Assembly: GCF_001618885.1 (NCBI RefSeq) | Contig: NZ_CP015114.1 | Coordinates: 1,240,001-1,304,000, forward strand | Direction of reading: 5' to 3' | From: Staphylococcus condimenti | Lineage (GTDB): Bacteria; Bacillota; Bacilli; Staphylococcales; Staphylococcaceae | Length of the DNA: 64,000 nt | Part shown: in pieces, positions 61,151 through 64,000 of the stretch | Numbering within the stretch: the stretch's first letter is position 1 | How the letters are laid out: the number at the start of each line of letters is the position of its first letter | Position numbers and translations under genes: made by a program | The notes under the pieces: generated by a model | Databases searched by the model: none | The model's input: the letters and a program-made list of their open reading frames with translations, nothing else | Told to the model about the DNA's origin: nothing

Positions 61151-61969
61151 TTAAGCTTTTTCTATTTCCTTTAAATATTTTTTTACTTCATCATTCAAAC
61201 CTTTATAATAATCATATTTGGTATTTGGAAACTTTTCTTTCATCTCATCATCTGTACTGTTGACCATAACAAAAGGATGACCAATATAACTTAAATAGGT
61301 TTCATCATTACCGCTATCACCGAACCCTAATACTTCAGAAGCTGGTACATCAAATAAATCTAATAAATATTTTACTGCGAATAACTTACCCGCATTTTTA
61401 GGTGTAAAGTTAACGTCATATGCATTTTCAGGATCTCCTGCTAGTGGGTTTGTCTTATTGAAATGAACTGCATAGTCAAAAGATGCCGCTTCTTCTTGCA
61501 AGTCTTCTAACATTTTTATATCTTCATCTTGGTCGCCTTGAGAATCAAAATAATATTCGTACAAAGTTTCCTTATCTCTATATTTTCGCTGTGGTTGAAG
61601 TTTTACATCATACTTTTGTTCAAAGTCATTAATAATTTCATCCACTTTCTCTTTTGTAAAGGGAGTTTCAGAAACCGCTTCTTCATAATCTTTATATTCG
61701 TGGTACTCACCGTTCTCATCTAATTGATACATCTGAGAACATAAGTCCGAAAAGATATATTGCGGTTTAAACTTCATCTCAGCTTTTTTCATTTTTTTCA
61801 TGATATTAGGAAAAATACTACCTGATAAAAATGCCGTAACCACACCATCTTTTTTCACAGCTTGTTCTAATGTCTCTTCTAAATTGCGTAAATCAGGAAT
61901 GTCTTCTTTAGTCGTTGCATGCTTATAATAGGTTTCGTCAAAATCAAATAATATCAAATGATGTTCCAT
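61151..61969 (-). CDS. Cof-like HAD phosphatase
   Basis: A 272-residue HAD-superfamily protein with a large cap. Motif I is LILFDFDETYYKHAT (about 5-19; DxDET rather than DxDGT), and motif IV is GFGDSGNDETYLSYIGHPFV (about 231-250). The central part is acidic. Sugar-phosphate phosphatase is the likely class. ATG at 61969 has GGAGGTTG upstream. It lies 22 bases after the next gene in the same direction. Confidence 0.85.
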   Translation of the reverse strand: MEHHLILFDFDETYYKHATTKEDIPDLRNLEETLEQAVKKDGVVTAFLSGSIFPNIMKKMKKAEMKFKPQYIFSDLCSQMYQLDENGEYHEYKDYEEAVSETPFTKEKVDEIINDFEQKYDVKLQPQRKYRDKETLYEYYFDSQGDQDEDIKMLEDLQEEAASFDYAVHFNKTNPLAGDPENAYDVNFTPKNAGKLFAVKYLLDLFDVPASEVLGFGDSGNDETYLSYIGHPFVMVNSTDDEMKEKFPNTKYDYYKGLNDEVKKYLKEIEKA

Positions 61970-61991
61970 AGACAACCTCCTATAAAATGTC

Positions 61992-62399
61992 TTAATCTAA
62001 ATCATTGCGATAAATGACTGGTTCATACTCATCTTCTTCCACTGGTTTACTATAATAATCCTCATCTGTTTCTTTTAACCCAAAGGCTTCGGCTTTATCT
62101 GCTTCGCTCGTTCCGATATAACTTTGTCCTTGTGCATCATAATACAAATCAAACAAAGTGCCGCCATAACGCGCTTCATGCTTAATTTCATACAGTGCAT
62201 CTATCTCTGTACGTTTGACTTCTTTATAATAAAGCGTATGATTTGTATGTTTGGTTGTTTGTGCCTTGAATCCCCATGCTTCAGCTTTTGGATTCTCTGT
62301 AACTAATTTCAATTTAGGACTGAACTCATTCAATACTCTAAAAATTTCTCCTTGGTATTCTGCATAACGTCCATCCACTATAGTACGTTGATCTGCCAT
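61992..62399 (-). CDS. Conserved cytosolic protein, unknown function
   Basis: A 135-residue acidic protein starting MADQRTIVDGRYAEYQGEIF. It alternates beta-strand-like segments (TLYYKEVKRTEIDALYEIKH at about 55-74) and ends in an Asp/Glu-rich tail. It has no Cys pattern, signal or membrane segment. I do not recognise a family. GAGGTGG precedes ATG 62399. It sits between two HAD phosphatase genes on one strand. Confidence 0.6.
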   Translation of the reverse strand: MADQRTIVDGRYAEYQGEIFRVLNEFSPKLKLVTENPKAEAWGFKAQTTKHTNHTLYYKEVKRTEIDALYEIKHEARYGGTLFDLYYDAQGQSYIGTSEADKAEAFGLKETDEDYYSKPVEEDEYEPVIYRNDLD

Positions 62400-62438
62400 A
62401 TTATCCACCTCGCTTAGTAAAAAGCTGTATTTAAAAAG

Positions 62439-63158
62439 CTAATTTTCCGCCTTATTCTTCACCAAAATATCTACAGCTTCAGGTGCTGATTGGACGGTAT
62501 AATCAGCATGTTGTAATTCATGTGCTTGCCCTACACCAGTAAGTACCGCAATTGAAAGTCCCAATCCAGCATTGATTGCAGTTTGAATGTCGTTTGGAGA
62601 ATCACCCACAATTGCTATCTCTTCAGCGCGCAAATCCGAAACGTGTTCAAATAACGGTCGCAAAACTTCTGGATTAGGCTTTTCAGCAGCGTTTGCTTCA
62701 GTCGAAATAATAAAATCGAAAAATGCTTCTGTATCTGTTGCTTCGATAAATTGCTCTGTTCCTTTTTTCGTATCACTTGTAAGTATGCCAATTTGATAGC
62801 CGGCATCTTTTAAAGTATCCAATGCATCTGTCATACCTTCAATCCATTTAATTTCCGGAACACGATGATCTATCAAGTATTGGCTGGTTTGGCGAGTCCA
62901 CTCAGAGACATCTTCTCCTGCTAAAGCATTGAAGTTCTGAATAATTTCATCCAAAGACCCGCATGCCATAGGTGTACCTGGTAAAACTTGATCTTTCTCT
63001 TTATCTACCCCTAAAGTTTTATAAGCATGCTCAACGTTTTTTTGTGAGATATACTTTTCCACAAATTCATCGACCATTTGAATGCCAACTTTCATCCAAC
63101 TCATATCAAAGTCGATTAAAGTTCCGTCTTTATCAAATAAAATCCATTTCAAAGCCAT
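62439..63158 (-). CDS. HAD hydrolase, phosphoglycolate-phosphatase-like
   Basis: A 239-residue HAD subfamily I enzyme with a helical cap. Motif I is WILFDKDGTLIDFDMSW (about 5-21; DxDGT), motif II IGILTSDTKKG, motif III Lys in EKPNPEVL, and motif IV AIVGDSPNDIQTAINAGLG (about 186-204). This matches Gph-like phosphatases. The ribosome-binding site is weak (AGAAAG). It is the first gene of a three-gene minus-strand run. Confidence 0.85.
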   Translation of the reverse strand: MALKWILFDKDGTLIDFDMSWMKVGIQMVDEFVEKYISQKNVEHAYKTLGVDKEKDQVLPGTPMACGSLDEIIQNFNALAGEDVSEWTRQTSQYLIDHRVPEIKWIEGMTDALDTLKDAGYQIGILTSDTKKGTEQFIEATDTEAFFDFIISTEANAAEKPNPEVLRPLFEHVSDLRAEEIAIVGDSPNDIQTAINAGLGLSIAVLTGVGQAHELQHADYTVQSAPEAVDILVKNKAEN

Positions 63159-63300
63159 CAGTTAACACGCTTCTTTCTTTGTATATTTATTTCATTTTAT
63201 CAATTTGCGAATACAGAAGGAAATTTTTATAAAATTCTTCATTCTAATACTCAATATTCATTTCGTTAATATTTTATTTAATTTGGTTCCAAGCTTTGTG

Positions 63301-63690
63301 TCACTCTTCTTTTTCTTTTGGCTTGGTATTATCTGGAAGTGTTCTAACAAAAGTAAATAAGACGACCGTTTGAATAAAGAGCATGATAAGCAAAGTTATT
63401 CTGATATAAAAATTATCTATAATAAAAATTGAAATTCCCATCAATATATACAAACTTGTTAAAATCTTAAATTTTTTCTTTAAAGTAAAACCTCTGTCTC
63501 TTTTAAAACTTTCTACATATTCATCGTAAATTTTTGTATTCACTAACCAACGGTTAAATTTTTTGGAACTTCTTGAAAAGCAGATTGCAGCTAATAATAA
63601 AAACGGTGTAGTGGGTAATAATGGTACTACAATTCCAACAAACCCTATACCAGCAAATATGATACCGAGTGTAACGAGTAAATATTTCAT
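63301..63690 (-). CDS. DUF454 (YbaN-type) membrane protein
   Basis: A 129-residue membrane protein with four hydrophobic segments. The family signature GIVVPLLPTTPFLLLAAICF (about 19-38) is followed by SRSSKKFNRWLVNTKIY. DUF454/YbaN proteins have no established function. GAGGTG precedes ATG. The gene is followed by the ilvE terminator region in the same direction. Confidence 0.85.
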   Translation of the reverse strand: MKYLLVTLGIIFAGIGFVGIVVPLLPTTPFLLLAAICFSRSSKKFNRWLVNTKIYDEYVESFKRDRGFTLKKKFKILTSLYILMGISIFIIDNFYIRITLLIMLFIQTVVLFTFVRTLPDNTKPKEKEE

Positions 63691-63746
63691 TCAAGCACCT
63701 CTAATTGATAATTGATTTCAATTATATCAAATATCTGTTTGAAAAT

Positions 63747-63793
63747 AAAAAACAGGTCACCTGCTGCAACAAGCAGTTTTGACCTGTTTCTGA
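63747..63793 (-). terminator. ilvE terminator
   Basis: AACAGGTCA (63750-63758) pairs with TGACCTGTT (63779-63787) with an inner GCTG/..CAGT stem. The minus-strand 3' end is TTTTTTATTTT. Confidence 0.75.
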
Positions 63794-63843
63794 TATTCAT
63801 AAAGGTTCAAATTCCTTTTAACTAAACGGATTTGTATACATTT

Positions 63844-64000
63844 TTAATATTCTGGTACTACGACTCTCCAACCTTGTGGATCGTCTAATTTACCGCTTTG
63901 AATACCTGTATATTCATCATATAAGCGTTGTGTAATTGGACCTGTTTCGTTATTGTTGATTGTGATTTCACGGTCTTCATATTTCAAAGTACCCACTGGT
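63844..64000 (-). CDS. ilvE: Branched-chain aminotransferase, 3' end
   Basis: Only the last 51 codons are inside the window. They read as the C-terminal end of IlvE: a [20 protein letters not shown] stretch, [20 protein letters not shown], and a final VVVPEY before TAA at 63844. The IlvE-specific NNNETGP block is clear. The gene continues beyond 64000. IlvE exchanges amino groups between branched-chain amino acids and 2-oxoglutarate. Confidence 0.85.
   Translation of the reverse strand, partial: PVGTLKYEDREITINNNETGPITQRLYDEYTGIQSGKLDDPQGWRVVVPEY

Overview
The window is low-GC Firmicute chromosomal DNA and reads as a Staphylococcus chromosome. The evidence is a full-length SarA, the mevalonate kinase trio mvaK1-mvaD-mvaK2, lipL-eutD-hemQ, hxlAB, bshB2-yojF-folE2, mntABC-mntR and two deoxynucleoside kinases, in an order close to the S. 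aureus core genome. It is probably not S. aureus: the teichoic-acid genes expected beside tagA are missing, there is an extra T-box-controlled threonyl-tRNA synthetase, and SarA has no cysteine. A coagulase-negative species, perhaps of the carnosus/simulans type, is my inference.

Layout. 1-793: noncoding, with hairpins. 793-3235: an aminotransferase and YkvI-type transporter pair on the minus strand. 3419-5248: an IS1182-type insertion sequence sitting inside a palindromic intergenic repeat. 5264-8796: T-box-led ThrRS, a DUF2200 protein and TagA. 8938-14318: an acetyltransferase, an M50 protease, a GNAT protein, MntR and the Mn transporter MntABC, followed by a C-rich, hairpin-rich 3' UTR that looks like an RsaC-type sRNA. 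14576-22001: a Na+/H+ antiporter, a DUF1659/DUF2922 pair, a YdcZ transporter, an HlyD-like protein, SarA, a membrane protein and a secreted protein. 22167-29192: a probably non-catalytic alpha/beta hydrolase, a HAD protein, a siderophore/cobalamin-type ABC permease with its lipoprotein, argS with a YwiB protein, and an M20 amidohydrolase. 29350-30500 is a decayed patch: an empty copy of the IS target repeat, a doubly broken YefM-YoeB toxin-antitoxin pair, and two gene fragments that meet at a deletion junction.

30682-41362: ywhD, an HD hydrolase, a GNAT protein, an FMN reductase, a small HTH-like protein, a DUF1450 protein, the mevalonate operon, lipL, eutD and hemQ. 41363-42663 holds an unannotated Gly-rich, bacteriocin-like small ORF and a large folded noncoding RNA candidate. 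42664-50158: a split ThrE exporter, a frameshifted DUF2812 gene, DedA, an amino-acid permease, DUF423, ywdI, ung and thiD/pdxK. 50160-50800 is noncoding with two more structured RNA candidates; one has two hairpins that carry the same UUGUCCCU loop. 50804-64000: a ProP-like MFS transporter, folE2-bshB2-yojF, nagB, hxlAB behind a sigma-B-like promoter, an FMN reductase, three HAD phosphatases, tadA, dGK-dAK, a DUF454 protein and the 3' end of ilvE.

Most genes are housekeeping or stress-metabolism genes in short operons with clear hairpin terminators. The most interesting signals lie between genes: the C-rich-loop RNAs, the small bacteriocin-like ORF, the non-canonical ATT start of mntA, and the recombination scars around the palindromic repeat. 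I saw no tRNA, rRNA, CRISPR array or prophage. Starts were moved from the longest open frame wherever the ribosome-binding site favoured an internal codon.
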